Of a stretch of 64,000 nucleotides of DNA, positions 52,651 through 61,380 are shown piece by piece. Numbering within the stretch: the stretch's first letter is position 1; every line of letters starts with the position of its first letter. The stretch is from Chitinophaga sp. CF418. GTDB lineage: Bacteria; Bacteroidota; Bacteroidia; Chitinophagales; Chitinophagaceae. Location of the stretch: assembly GCF_900142925.1 (NCBI RefSeq), contig NZ_FRCN01000001.1, positions 434,001-498,000 of the forward strand. Reading direction: 5' to 3'. Position numbers and translations under genes: made by a program. Below the pieces are notes generated by a model. The model was not told the DNA's origin and did not search any database. It was given only the letters and a program-made list of their open reading frames with translations.

Positions 52651-53751
52651 ATGAGCAGACATGGTAAGGTTCTGGTTGCGATGAGCGGCGGTATAGATAG
52701 TACCGTTACCGCCCTGATGCTCCATGAACAAGGGTACGAAGTGGTGGGAATCACCATGAAGACCTGGGATTATGCATCTGCCGGCTCCAGCAAAAAGGAA
52801 ACCGGGTGCTGTAACCTGGATTCCTTCAATGATGCCCGTGCAGCAGCCGTACACCACGGTTTTCCTCATTTCGTGCTGGATATCAGGGACGAATTCGGGG
52901 ATTTTGTTATTAATAACTTTGTAGACGAATATATAGCAGGCCGCACTCCCAATCCTTGCGTTCTGTGCAATACCCATATAAAATGGCGTGCGTTGATGAA
53001 ACGTGCAGACGCCATGGACTGTGCTTTTATTGCAACAGGACACTATGCACAGATCAGGGAAGAAGACAGCCGCTTCGTACTCAGCAAAGGTATTGATGAC
53101 CTGAAAGACCAGAGCTATGTATTATGGGGACTTCAGCAGGATGTGCTGGCCCGTACGATACTCCCCCTGGGTAAATACCGCAAGACAGAGATCCGCCAGA
53201 TGGCGTTTGATTTCGGTTATCCGGAACTGGCAAAAAAAGCAGAAAGCTATGAGATCTGCTTCGTGCCGGACAATGACTACCGCGGTTTCCTGAAACGTAA
53301 AGTGGATGGACTGGAAGAAGAGGTAAATGGCGGCAATTTCGTGCTGAGAGACGGCACGATCGTCGGTCATCATAAGGGTTATCCCTTCTATACTATCGGA
53401 CAGCGTAAAGGGCTGGATATTGCCCTGGGACGCCCGGTATTCGTAACCGAGATCATCCCGGAAACCAATACTGTAGTATTGGGTAACGAAGATGAACTGA
53501 ACCGGAACGAGATGACCGTTTCAGGCATCAACCTTATTAAGTATGATCACATTCCGGAAGGCATGGAAGCCACTACCAAGATCCGTTATAAAGATAAAGG
53601 AGCGCTCAGCAATCTTTACAATGTAGACGGAAAAGTGAAAGTGAACTTCTACGAACACGTGAAAGGTATCGCTCCCGGACAGTCCGCAGTTTTCTATGAA
53701 GGAGACGATGTGATTGCAGGCGGTATTATACAGAGAACTGTATTGCAGTAA
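52651..53751 (+). CDS. mnmA: tRNA-specific 2-thiouridylase
   Basis: 366 residues. N-terminal PP-loop LVAMSGGIDSTVTALMLHEQGYEV; catalytic cysteines in NPCVLCNTHIKW (about Cys102) and SYEICFVPDNDYRGFL (about Cys205); C-terminal beta-barrel region ending FYEGDDVIAGGII. It makes the 2-thio group of uridine 34 in tRNA Lys, Glu and Gln. Length is standard. It is monocistronic, divergent from uxaB, with a terminator at 53776-53809. Confidence 0.97.
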   Translation: MSRHGKVLVAMSGGIDSTVTALMLHEQGYEVVGITMKTWDYASAGSSKKETGCCNLDSFNDARAAAVHHGFPHFVLDIRDEFGDFVINNFVDEYIAGRTPNPCVLCNTHIKWRALMKRADAMDCAFIATGHYAQIREEDSRFVLSKGIDDLKDQSYVLWGLQQDVLARTILPLGKYRKTEIRQMAFDFGYPELAKKAESYEICFVPDNDYRGFLKRKVDGLEEEVNGGNFVLRDGTIVGHHKGYPFYTIGQRKGLDIALGRPVFVTEIIPETNTVVLGNEDELNRNEMTVSGINLIKYDHIPEGMEATTKIRYKDKGALSNLYNVDGKVKVNFYEHVKGIAPGQSAVFYEGDDVIAGGIIQRTVLQ

Positions 53752-53775
53752 TAGCGTTGCTTTCAAATATTACGA

Positions 53776-53809
53776 AGGTGCTTCAAATAAACTGAAGCAC
53801 CTTTTTATT
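53776..53809 (+). terminator. Terminator of mnmA
   Basis: Perfect 10-bp stem AGGTGCTTCA / TGAAGCACCT (53776-53785 with 53793-53802), then TTTTATTT. Confidence 0.9.
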
Positions 53810-53866
53810 TTCTCGCTATTAGGCTTTTGCTGCTCTCCAGGAAGCAGATTGAAAAATCCTGAAGTT

Positions 53867-54739
53867 TTATCTGTAAGTGATTTTTCTTGTCGTTGTTGCA
53901 GAACTTTTTTTATCGCCTGCCTGTTCTTTTCGGCTTATCCAATTTCCCTTATTATCATACGTATATTCAACTGTAAAACTCCTGGCCTTATATAATTCAT
54001 CTGAGATGCTCTTGCGCGTGCTATCTCCCTGATGATAATCAAAAGCTATAAGGTTTCCATGATCGTCATATTTGCTAACCAATTTAGTCTCCACTACTGC
54101 GCCAAAAAAGAAATATGTTGTAACCAACTGGTTCAGCTTGTTATATTCATCCACCGTTGAGTACCCTTTGCCATCTTTAATTAAATTACGCTTCACCATT
54201 ATGGCATCCCCTTTTTGTTCCATCACGATGCTTTCTATGGAATTTTCATCTCCATCCAAAACCAACAATGAATCTCCTGTTTTATACTGATATAAATGGC
54301 GTGTTTCGGTACTGTAAATACGGTTTATTTTCTCTATTCGTCTGCCATTTGTGTCATATTTAAAGCGATCTGCATTGTAAGTACTGAAATCATCTGAATT
54401 AATCAGTGCTAATATTCTACCTGCAGTATCATATTGAATGGTAAGTGTGTCGTTCAACATTCTCCTGGTAACCGTAGCTATCTGGTGCAGACGCTGGTCT
54501 TTAAATAAATATTCCTTTAGAATGGTATCTTTCTTTATATAAGTGTCAGCTGCCTCATCTTCCATATAAGTCGCTTCTGAAATATGCACGATGTCTCCCT
54601 GAAATATCTCAGGACGGAATGTCACGGTAATATCGTTATTCAACACCTTCTCCTTGATCTCCGCGATCCTGTCCACTTCTTTATCAGATGATGCTTTACA
54701 TGCTGCCAGCAATAGTAACAAATACAATACTCTCTTCAT
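53867..54739 (-). CDS. Lipoprotein with YD-like beta repeats, function unknown
   Basis: 290 residues from the ATG at 54739; a TTG five codons upstream is less likely. The lipoprotein signal ends LLLLLAAC (Cys14). The mature part has repeating strand patterns such as YDTAGRILALINSDD, YDTNGRRIEKINR and YDDHGNLIAFDYH, and TYDNKGNWISRKE near the C-terminus. These resemble the YD/RHS-like repeat of small Bacteroidota lipoproteins. It is immediately downstream of the RsmB-type gene (15 bp), probably one transcript. Function unknown. Confidence 0.75.
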   Translation of the reverse strand: MKRVLYLLLLLAACKASSDKEVDRIAEIKEKVLNNDITVTFRPEIFQGDIVHISEATYMEDEAADTYIKKDTILKEYLFKDQRLHQIATVTRRMLNDTLTIQYDTAGRILALINSDDFSTYNADRFKYDTNGRRIEKINRIYSTETRHLYQYKTGDSLLVLDGDENSIESIVMEQKGDAIMVKRNLIKDGKGYSTVDEYNKLNQLVTTYFFFGAVVETKLVSKYDDHGNLIAFDYHQGDSTRKSISDELYKARSFTVEYTYDNKGNWISRKEQAGDKKSSATTTRKITYR

Positions 54740-54754
54740 AAGGTTATAAGGCAA

Positions 54755-55915
54755 TTACTTTTTTAACATCTTTACCGCAAACATACTATCCGCCCGCTGT
54801 TCATAGCCTGCTATCACCCCGCCTTCCTGTATCTGCAATCCACTGCCCTCTTCCAGGAATGTTACCACTTCCTCGTTCTCTTTCCTGAATACTGAACAGG
54901 TAATATAGATCAGTGTTCCTCCCGGTTTCAACAGTTGTACCACATTGGCAGCGATCTTCTTTTGTAACTGCTGATATTCTGTGATCTGCTTTTCACTGAA
55001 GAAAGAAAGACTTTCAGGCGTACGTCCCCAGGTACCTGATCCCGAACAGGGGGCATCCAGGATAATATGATCGAAGCGACGGTCTTTAATGACTGATGAT
55101 GACACGGGGGCTGTCAGGTCCATCACAACACTTTCGTAGTGCCGTATTCCAGCCTCTTTAAACCGCTGATGCAGGTTTTGGATGATAGAGGTCCGGATAT
55201 CACTTGCCAGCAGTTTTACACCCGGCTGTTTGTCCAGCAACAGGATCGATTTTCCACCGCTGGCAGCACAGCTGTCCCACCATTGCTCTCCTACTTGCGC
55301 ATTGAACAGCGCACCTGCTTTCTGTGAAGATGCATCCTGTATCTCATACCAGCTCTTGTCGGTAATGATCGCATCTATTTTTGTACTGTTAGGTAGTGCG
55401 ATGGTATCTTCTCCAAGTACTTCAAATGCAATAGCAGCCTTCTCCAGCAGCCGCAATATCGAAAACTGTTTGTTGTTGCGCGTCCTGATAAACAGATGCG
55501 GTTGTACAAAGAAAGAGCGACTGAAAGCGAGACTATCTATGCCATCAGATAATTCTTTTGTAAACGGAAATACATCTGTCACATCATCATGTCCCAGTAA
55601 TAATAGTTTCTCATCCACAGGTAATTGGATCTTTTCATTCAGTTCCGGATGAAAGAACCGTAATATTTCATTCCCTTCCTGTTCACATAAAAAGCAGCCC
55701 ATCAATATTCTTTCAGAAGTGCTCTTCGCACCCTTCCACAGGTTTCCCAGCCGGTAATACTGGTATACCAGCTGAGAGATCTGTCGCCTGTCCCTGCTGC
55801 CCATATAAGGATGCTGCTTAAAGAATCCTTTCAGGAAGTGATGCAATGGCAGGGAGCCATCGTAAGCGATTATGACCTTCTCGGCAGCAGCTAAATAATT
55901 TTCCCAACGGATCAT
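54755..55915 (-). CDS. RsmB/NOP-type rRNA cytosine-C5 methyltransferase
   Basis: 386 residues. A helical N-terminal region with RDRRQISQLVYQYYRLGNLW, then a class I SAM-dependent domain: DSCAASGGKSILLLD (motif I), DAPCSGSGTWGRTPESLSFFS (the DAPCSG motif IV), and IYITCSVFRKENEEV (motif VI with the catalytic Cys). It is closest to RsmB (16S rRNA C967), but another NOP/Sun-family target is possible. Upstream of the YD-like lipoprotein; preceded by nested hairpins at 55940-56022. Confidence 0.9.
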   Translation of the reverse strand: MIRWENYLAAAEKVIIAYDGSLPLHHFLKGFFKQHPYMGSRDRRQISQLVYQYYRLGNLWKGAKSTSERILMGCFLCEQEGNEILRFFHPELNEKIQLPVDEKLLLLGHDDVTDVFPFTKELSDGIDSLAFSRSFFVQPHLFIRTRNNKQFSILRLLEKAAIAFEVLGEDTIALPNSTKIDAIITDKSWYEIQDASSQKAGALFNAQVGEQWWDSCAASGGKSILLLDKQPGVKLLASDIRTSIIQNLHQRFKEAGIRHYESVVMDLTAPVSSSVIKDRRFDHIILDAPCSGSGTWGRTPESLSFFSEKQITEYQQLQKKIAANVVQLLKPGGTLIYITCSVFRKENEEVVTFLEEGSGLQIQEGGVIAGYEQRADSMFAVKMLKK

Positions 55916-55945
55916 ATTACGATTGATGCGGTTGCTTAAAATGCA

Positions 55946-55992
55946 AAACGCTTAACGCGATTGGCAATAAGGCAATCAGGCGTTAAGCGTTT
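55946..55992 (-). terminator. Terminator downstream of the E2 gene
   Basis: 13-bp arms 55946-55958 and 55980-55992 enclose GATTG/CAATC inner pairing. An overlapping alternative pairing (55941-55951 with 56010-56020, one mismatch) competes with it. It lies between the E2 stop (56024) and the methyltransferase start (55915). Confidence 0.7.
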
Positions 55993-56023
55993 CCGCAATT
56001 ATACGTTCCGCGTTTTGCGTTAT

Positions 56024-57592
56024 TTATAATTTCAGTAATGCTTTCAGCGGATCTTTACCGAACAGTAACTGCTCAGGATTCTCCAGCATTTCTTTCACAC
56101 GCACCAGGAAGCTTACAGACTCGCGGCCATCGATGATACGGTGGTCGTAGCTCAGCGCCAGGTACATCATCGGACGGATCACTACCTGTCCGTTGACAGC
56201 CATCGGGCGTTCCTGGATCTTGTGCATACCTAAGATAGCAGACTGAGGAATGTTAATGATCGGAGTACTCATCAGTGAACCGAACACGCCTCCGTTGGTG
56301 ATAGTGAAGGTACCACCGGTCATTTCCTCCATAGTGAGTTTATTGTCACGGGCTTTGGTAGCCAGTTCCACTACTTTCTTTTCAATCTGCGCCATATCCA
56401 GGCTTTCTGCGTTGCGGATCACCGGTACTACCAGCCCTTTCGGTGCTGATACGGCGATAGATACGTCGCAGAAATCATGGTATACCAGCTCTTCTCCGTC
56501 GATATATGCATTCACAGAAGGGAATTCCTTCAGTGCAAAACAACATGCTTTGGTGAAGAAGCTCATAAAGCCCAGGTTCACTTCATGCTGTTTCTTGAAT
56601 ACTTCTTTGTACTTAGCGCGCAGGTCCATGATGTTAGTCATGTCCACTTCGTTGAAGGTGGTCAGCATCGCTGTCGTATTCTTCGCTTCCACCAGACGGC
56701 GGGAAACGGTCTTACGCAGGTTGCTCATCTTCTCGCGACGTTCTGTGCGGCTGAACATTTCCTGACCGATAGCTACACCCGGATTCTGGAGTGCTGCATA
56801 TACGTCGTCTTTCATGATCTTGCCATGAGCACCGGAACCCTTGATAGAGGATGGATCCACATGCTTGTCTGCAATTACAGCAGCAGCAACGGGACTAGCC
56901 TTTACATCATTAGGAATAGCAGTCACCGGCGCCTGTTGTACCTGCGGAGCAGCCTGTGGTTTTGCAGCAGGAGCAGCTGAAGCAGCTGGCTGTGCTTTAC
57001 CTGCAGGACGGCCTACACTGGTATCTATTTTAGCGATAGGATCACCTACCTTTAATACATCTCCTTCTTTACCGAGCGTCTGTAATGCACCGGCTTCTTC
57101 GGCATTCAGTTCGAAAGTGGCTTTCTCTGATTCCAGTTCGCAGATCACTTCATCACGCTCTACGTACTCACCATCTTTCTTCAGCCATTTTATCAATGTC
57201 ACTTCACTGATGGATTCGCCCACAGTAGGCACTTTCATCTCAATGGTTCCTTTATTTACCGCAGGTGCTGCAGGAGCAGCTTCGGCAACAGGAGCAGGTG
57301 CAGATGCAGCAACAGGCGCCGCTGCGGCCGGAGCGCCAGCACCCGCAGGAGCAGCAGCATCCGTATCAATTGTACAAGCGACATCGCCTACTTTTAAAGT
57401 AGCGCCTTCGGGGGCTGCAATTCTTAATACCCCTGCCTTTTCTGCATTCAGTTCAAAGGTGGCTTTTTCAGATTCCATTTCACAGATCACCTCATCCTGC
57501 TGCACATAATCTCCGTCTTTCTTCAACCACTTTGCAATTGTTACCTCGCTAATAGATTCTCCTACCGTAGGAACTTTGATTTCGATAGCCAT
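56024..57592 (-). CDS. sucB: Dihydrolipoyl succinyltransferase, 2-oxoglutarate dehydrogenase E2
   Basis: 522 residues from the ATG at 57592; the frame runs seven codons further. Two lipoyl domains at about 1-76 and 115-190, each with the lipoyl-Lys motif [11 protein letters not shown] / [11 protein letters not shown], separated by Ala/Pro-rich linkers. A peripheral-subunit-binding domain (about 228-265) precedes the catalytic domain with [11 protein letters not shown] near 485. Two lipoyl domains is more than the single one in E. coli SucB. It lies 67 bp after sucA, as expected. Confidence 0.95.
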   Translation of the reverse strand: MAIEIKVPTVGESISEVTIAKWLKKDGDYVQQDEVICEMESEKATFELNAEKAGVLRIAAPEGATLKVGDVACTIDTDAAAPAGAGAPAAAAPVAASAPAPVAEAAPAAPAVNKGTIEMKVPTVGESISEVTLIKWLKKDGEYVERDEVICELESEKATFELNAEEAGALQTLGKEGDVLKVGDPIAKIDTSVGRPAGKAQPAASAAPAAKPQAAPQVQQAPVTAIPNDVKASPVAAAVIADKHVDPSSIKGSGAHGKIMKDDVYAALQNPGVAIGQEMFSRTERREKMSNLRKTVSRRLVEAKNTTAMLTTFNEVDMTNIMDLRAKYKEVFKKQHEVNLGFMSFFTKACCFALKEFPSVNAYIDGEELVYHDFCDVSIAVSAPKGLVVPVIRNAESLDMAQIEKKVVELATKARDNKLTMEEMTGGTFTITNGGVFGSLMSTPIINIPQSAILGMHKIQERPMAVNGQVVIRPMMYLALSYDHRIIDGRESVSFLVRVKEMLENPEQLLFGKDPLKALLKL

Positions 57593-57659
57593 ATTTCTAA
57601 TTTCTGTGTGCAATCAATGTTTAAAAGTGAAATCATTCTTCACTTTGTTCTCTATTCAT

Positions 57660-60410
57660 CTAAATGTTAAATGCAGTCTCAATGATTTCGAGCTGCTCAC
57701 GCGCATGTACCTTCGCATATCCTGTCGCAGTTGCTGCACTTGGATTACGGCTGATCACACCATAGTTGATCTGTTTCAGGTTCATCTGCAGATAGGAAGC
57801 TGCGCCCATATTCAGCGGCTCTTCCTGTACCCAGAACCAGGTAGCAGCTTTATACTTCTGGTTCAGCGCCTCCAGTTGTACTACCGGCAGCGGATACAGT
57901 TGTTCCAGCCTTACAATAGCCACATCTTTCCTATTCTCTTTCTGCTGTTTTTCGCTCAGGTCAAAGTACATCTTACCGGTACACAGCAGTACTTTTTTCA
58001 CTTTAGATGGATCATCGATAAAATCATCATCCAGTACTTCCTTAAATCCTCCTTCTGTGAAGGCTGCTATCGGCGAGTAAGAACCTACGTGCCTTAAGTT
58101 GGCTTTAGGTGCAAAGTTCACCAGCGGCTTGCGGAACGGCCAGGTTAACTGACGGCGCAATGCATGGAAGAAGTTGGCAGATGTTGTGATATTTGTAACG
58201 ATGATATTGTATTCAGCACATGCCTGCAGGAATCTTTCCGGACGGGCATTGGAGTGGTCTGGTCCACCGCCTTCATAACCATGTGGCAATAACATTACCA
58301 GGCCATTCTGCGTTGTCCATTTCTGCTCTGCACTGCTCAGGTACTGGTCAATCACTGTCTGCGCACCATTGGCAAAGTCACCATATTGTGCTTCCCACAG
58401 TACCAGTGAATTCGGATTGGCCATTGCATAACCATATTCAAAACCCAGTACGGCAAATTCACTCAGCAGAGAGTTATAGATGCGGAACTGACCCTGTTTT
58501 TCCTGCAGTGAGCCCAGCCTGTTATAAGTAGCATTGGTATTTTCGTCAAACAGGATAGCATGTCGGTGGGAGAAAGTACCTCTCTTCACGTCTTCACCGC
58601 TCATACGCACGTCCTTGCCTTCAGTCAGCAAACTGGCATATGCCAGCAACTCACCGGTAGCCCAGTCCAGCTTTCCTTCTGTTTCGAACAGTTTTATTTT
58701 GTCCTGTAGCAGCTTTTCAACTTTACGTAATGGAACGAACTCTTTAGGCCATTCCATCAGCTTGCCAACCAGGCGTTTTACTTCTTCTTCCTTAATAGCG
58801 GTCACCGGTGATTTTTCAAAATCTTCCGGCTGCGATTTACGCAATTCAGCCCACCACAGCTCCGGTTTCTGGTAAGTGTAAGGCAGCGGGTTCTGTCTTA
58901 CCTCATCCAGGCGTTCCTGCAGGTCAGCCCAGAAGCTCTTCTCCATTTCCTTCGCCAGTTCCTGTACTTCCACTTCACCTGCCTGTAACAGTTTCTGTGT
59001 GTACACTTCCCTTGGGTTAGGGTGCTTATCGATCAGTGCATACAGGCTTGGCTGGGTGAACTTAGGCTCATCGCCTTCGTTATGCCCGTGCTTACGATAG
59101 CACAGTAAGTCGATAAAGATATCTGAATTAAATTCCTGTCTGTAACGGGCTGCTATCTCAGCTACTTTCGTCACAGCTTCCGCATCGTCGCCATTCACAT
59201 GGAATACAGGCGCCTGTACGGTAGAAGCGATACTGGTACAGTAGTCGGAGGAGCGGGCATCGTCAAAGTCAGTGGTGAACCCGATCTGGTTGTTGATCAC
59301 CAGGTGCATGGTACCGCCGGTGTAATAACCCTTCAGGTTGCACATCTGGATGAGCTCATATATCACGCCCTGTCCTGCTACCGCGGCATCACCGTGGATC
59401 AGGATAGGCAGTATCTTGTCATAATCGCTGTTGTAGATCACATCGGCTTTACTGCGGGCATAACCTGTTACCAGCGGGTCTACCACTTCCAGGTGGGAAG
59501 GGTTAGGGAGCAGCTGGAGATTTACCTTGTTGCCGGATGGTGTTTCCACGAGGGAACGGAAGCCCAGGTGATATTTCACGTCACCGCTACCCATTGTCAG
59601 ATCCGGTACGGCATGTCCTTCAAATTCATTGAAGATCTGCTCATACGTTTTACCGAGGATATTTGCCAATACGTTCAGACGGCCGCGGTGCGCCATACCG
59701 ATCACCGCTTCCTGCACGCCTTCGGCAGCAGCAGTGTTGATGATAGCGTCCAGGGCTGGGATGGTATTTTCACCACCTTCCAGGCCGAAACGTTTCTGAC
59801 CTATATATTTGGTGTGGAGGAATTTTTCGAACATTACACCCTGGTTCAGTTTTAGCAGGATGCGTTTCTTCCCATCCAGGGATACGGGCTGCTGCAGGGT
59901 GGTTTCCATCTCACGCTGTAACCACTCCACTCTCTTTGCATCGTTGATATAAGTGAATTCCAGCCCCACTGCCGCAGCATATACCTGCTTCAGTCGGTTC
60001 ACGATATTTTCCAGGCTTGTTTTACCAAGGCCCAGTACCTGACCGGCATAGAATTCTGTTTTCAGATCTGCTTCTACAAGGCCGTAAAAAGAGATATCCA
60101 GGTTGGCATGCCTGTCCTTTCTTTCGCGGATAGGATTTGTTTTCGAGATCAGATGCCCCTTTTTACGGTAGGCCTGTATCAATCTGTAAACATTGAGTTC
60201 CTTTGTTAACTGGTCACTGCTTACCGGAAGACCGGCGCCCGCCGCTCCCGGCGCTCCTGCTTTTCCATTAACGTTATTTACCGCAAAGTCAAATCCTTCA
60301 AAAAACTTGCTCCATTCCGGGTCTACTGCGCCAGGGTCTTTACGGTAATCCTGGTATAAAGATTCTATGTAGGCAGGATGTGAGTTGGTAACAAATGAGA
60401 AGTCCTTCAT
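57660..60410 (-). CDS. sucA: 2-oxoglutarate dehydrogenase E1 component
   Basis: 916 residues. N-terminal SFVTNSHPAYIESLYQDYRKDP, thiamine-diphosphate domain with GMAHRGRLNVLANILGK, LGFRSLVETPSGNKVNLQLLPNPSHLEVVDP, HGDAAVAGQGVIYELIQM, and YRKHGHNEGDEPKFTQP. The C-terminal transketolase-like part has HRHAILFDENTNATY, MLLPHGYEGGGPDHSNARPERFLQ and PLNMGAASYLQ. It decarboxylates 2-oxoglutarate in the TCA cycle, passing the succinyl group to SucB. Length typical (about 900-940). Confidence 0.97.
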   Translation of the reverse strand: MKDFSFVTNSHPAYIESLYQDYRKDPGAVDPEWSKFFEGFDFAVNNVNGKAGAPGAAGAGLPVSSDQLTKELNVYRLIQAYRKKGHLISKTNPIRERKDRHANLDISFYGLVEADLKTEFYAGQVLGLGKTSLENIVNRLKQVYAAAVGLEFTYINDAKRVEWLQREMETTLQQPVSLDGKKRILLKLNQGVMFEKFLHTKYIGQKRFGLEGGENTIPALDAIINTAAAEGVQEAVIGMAHRGRLNVLANILGKTYEQIFNEFEGHAVPDLTMGSGDVKYHLGFRSLVETPSGNKVNLQLLPNPSHLEVVDPLVTGYARSKADVIYNSDYDKILPILIHGDAAVAGQGVIYELIQMCNLKGYYTGGTMHLVINNQIGFTTDFDDARSSDYCTSIASTVQAPVFHVNGDDAEAVTKVAEIAARYRQEFNSDIFIDLLCYRKHGHNEGDEPKFTQPSLYALIDKHPNPREVYTQKLLQAGEVEVQELAKEMEKSFWADLQERLDEVRQNPLPYTYQKPELWWAELRKSQPEDFEKSPVTAIKEEEVKRLVGKLMEWPKEFVPLRKVEKLLQDKIKLFETEGKLDWATGELLAYASLLTEGKDVRMSGEDVKRGTFSHRHAILFDENTNATYNRLGSLQEKQGQFRIYNSLLSEFAVLGFEYGYAMANPNSLVLWEAQYGDFANGAQTVIDQYLSSAEQKWTTQNGLVMLLPHGYEGGGPDHSNARPERFLQACAEYNIIVTNITTSANFFHALRRQLTWPFRKPLVNFAPKANLRHVGSYSPIAAFTEGGFKEVLDDDFIDDPSKVKKVLLCTGKMYFDLSEKQQKENRKDVAIVRLEQLYPLPVVQLEALNQKYKAATWFWVQEEPLNMGAASYLQMNLKQINYGVISRNPSAATATGYAKVHAREQLEIIETAFNI

Positions 60411-60723
60411 TTACAACGAGTTTTGCTAAAGCTTCGATTCAAATTGCTATTCTGTTGAATGCCCCGTATATAATATATGGGATTGCAAATATCGTAGCTT
60501 TTTTGTTAAAGAAAAACGGAAAAATGCTGAAGCTTTAAAGCTTAATCAGGAACACTTAACCTGCTTTTCTTATATTAACCTGTTTTCACTTGATTTTATT
60601 CAGTTTTACTAATTTTGTGTCTATAGTACGGAAATCCAGGCAAATATTCCAGGAATTTCGTTTTTATTTGTTTTCTATTGAAGTAATGTATACCTTTGCC
60701 GTCCGAAACTTGAAATAAGAAAA
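60411..60723. other. Divergent sucA/rpsT promoter region
   Basis: About 310 bp with no gene. The right end has the rpsT promoter (60667-60698). A palindrome AAGCTTTAAAGCTT lies at 60530-60543. CAAATATC at about 60486 is one base from a leftward -7 box for sucA, without a partner. Confidence 0.5.
60667..60698 (+). promoter_or_regulatory. rpsT promoter
   Basis: TTTG at 60667-60670, exactly 20 bp, then TACCTTTG at 60691-60698: a full match to the Bacteroidota primary-sigma promoter. The leader to the ATG at 60724 is about 18-20 nt. Confidence 0.85.
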
Positions 60724-60978
60724 ATGGCAAACCATAAAGCAACGAAAAAAGACGTACGTCAGAGCAGAAAACGGAATGAGCGTAACCGTTACTACGGTAA
60801 AACTACCCGTAATGCTATCCGTGATCTGAAGAAATTGACTGAAAAGGCGGCTGCTGACGATAAGTTGTCTGATGTGATCTCTATGATCGACAAGTTGGCT
60901 AAACGTAATGTTATTCATAAAAATAAAGCAGCCAACCTGAAGAGCAAACTTTCTAAGAAAGTAAACGCCCTCGCATAA
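60724..60978 (+). CDS. rpsT: 30S ribosomal protein S20
   Basis: 84 residues, the usual size. N-terminal MANHKATKKDVRQSRKRNERNRYYGK is the S20 signature, with basic three-helix body and C-terminal NVIHKNKAANLKSKLSKKVNAL. It binds 16S rRNA in the small subunit body. Single gene with a consensus promoter upstream and a strong terminator 23 bp downstream. Confidence 0.98.
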   Translation: MANHKATKKDVRQSRKRNERNRYYGKTTRNAIRDLKKLTEKAAADDKLSDVISMIDKLAKRNVIHKNKAANLKSKLSKKVNALA

Positions 60979-61001
60979 GCGCTTTAGTCTAAAAATAATT
61001 T

Positions 61002-61033
61002 AGCTCTTCCTGCCAGCAGGAAGGGCTTTTTGT
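61002..61033 (+). terminator. Terminator of rpsT
   Basis: AGCTCTTCCTG (61002-61012) pairs with CAGGAAGGGCT (61017-61027), with one G-U pair, followed by TTTTTG. Confidence 0.9.
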
Positions 61034-61066
61034 TTTGCCGGTCCATTCCACAAGACCTATCACCGT

Positions 61067-61140
61067 CGTCTTCTCTCCGTCTTCTCTCCGTCTTCTCTCC
61101 GTCTTCTCTCCGTCTTCTCTCCGTCTTCTCTCCGTCTTCC
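61067..61140. repeat. 11-bp minisatellite (CGTCTTCTCTC, about 6.7 copies)
   Basis: Six exact copies of CGTCTTCTCTC run from 61067 to 61132, followed by a partial copy to 61140. It lies between rpsT and the M14 gene, inside the 5' untranslated region of the latter. The strand is purely pyrimidine-rich except the G. Confidence 0.95.
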
Positions 61141-61380
61141 CGTTCCCCGGTTGCCACCGGGAGCTACAAATACACAACTCCTAACAGCGCTGATCCACGC
61201 GACCTTTCCAGACCTCCCCGCCGCCCATGTAATTCTCCCTCCTACACACACAACAGATATATAAAAACCAAAGATATTCCACTATTTTGTTGCCCCGGCA
61301 TTGATAATATGCCGCCTGCCTTGTCATACAGGCGCAATACAATAAAGTCAACCAACACTATACAAAGTTCGCTTTTATAC

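Noticed and set aside
56841..57509. 222-codon plus-strand open frame
   Set aside because: It is antisense to the Ala/Pro-rich linkers and lipoyl domains of sucB; low complexity.
61067..61140. CRISPR array
   Set aside because: The 11-bp units are contiguous without spacers and no cas genes are present.
61030..61380. N-terminal extension of the M14 peptidase
   Set aside because: The extra 117 codons translate the minisatellite and the rpsT terminator region, while a proper signal peptide starts at 61381.
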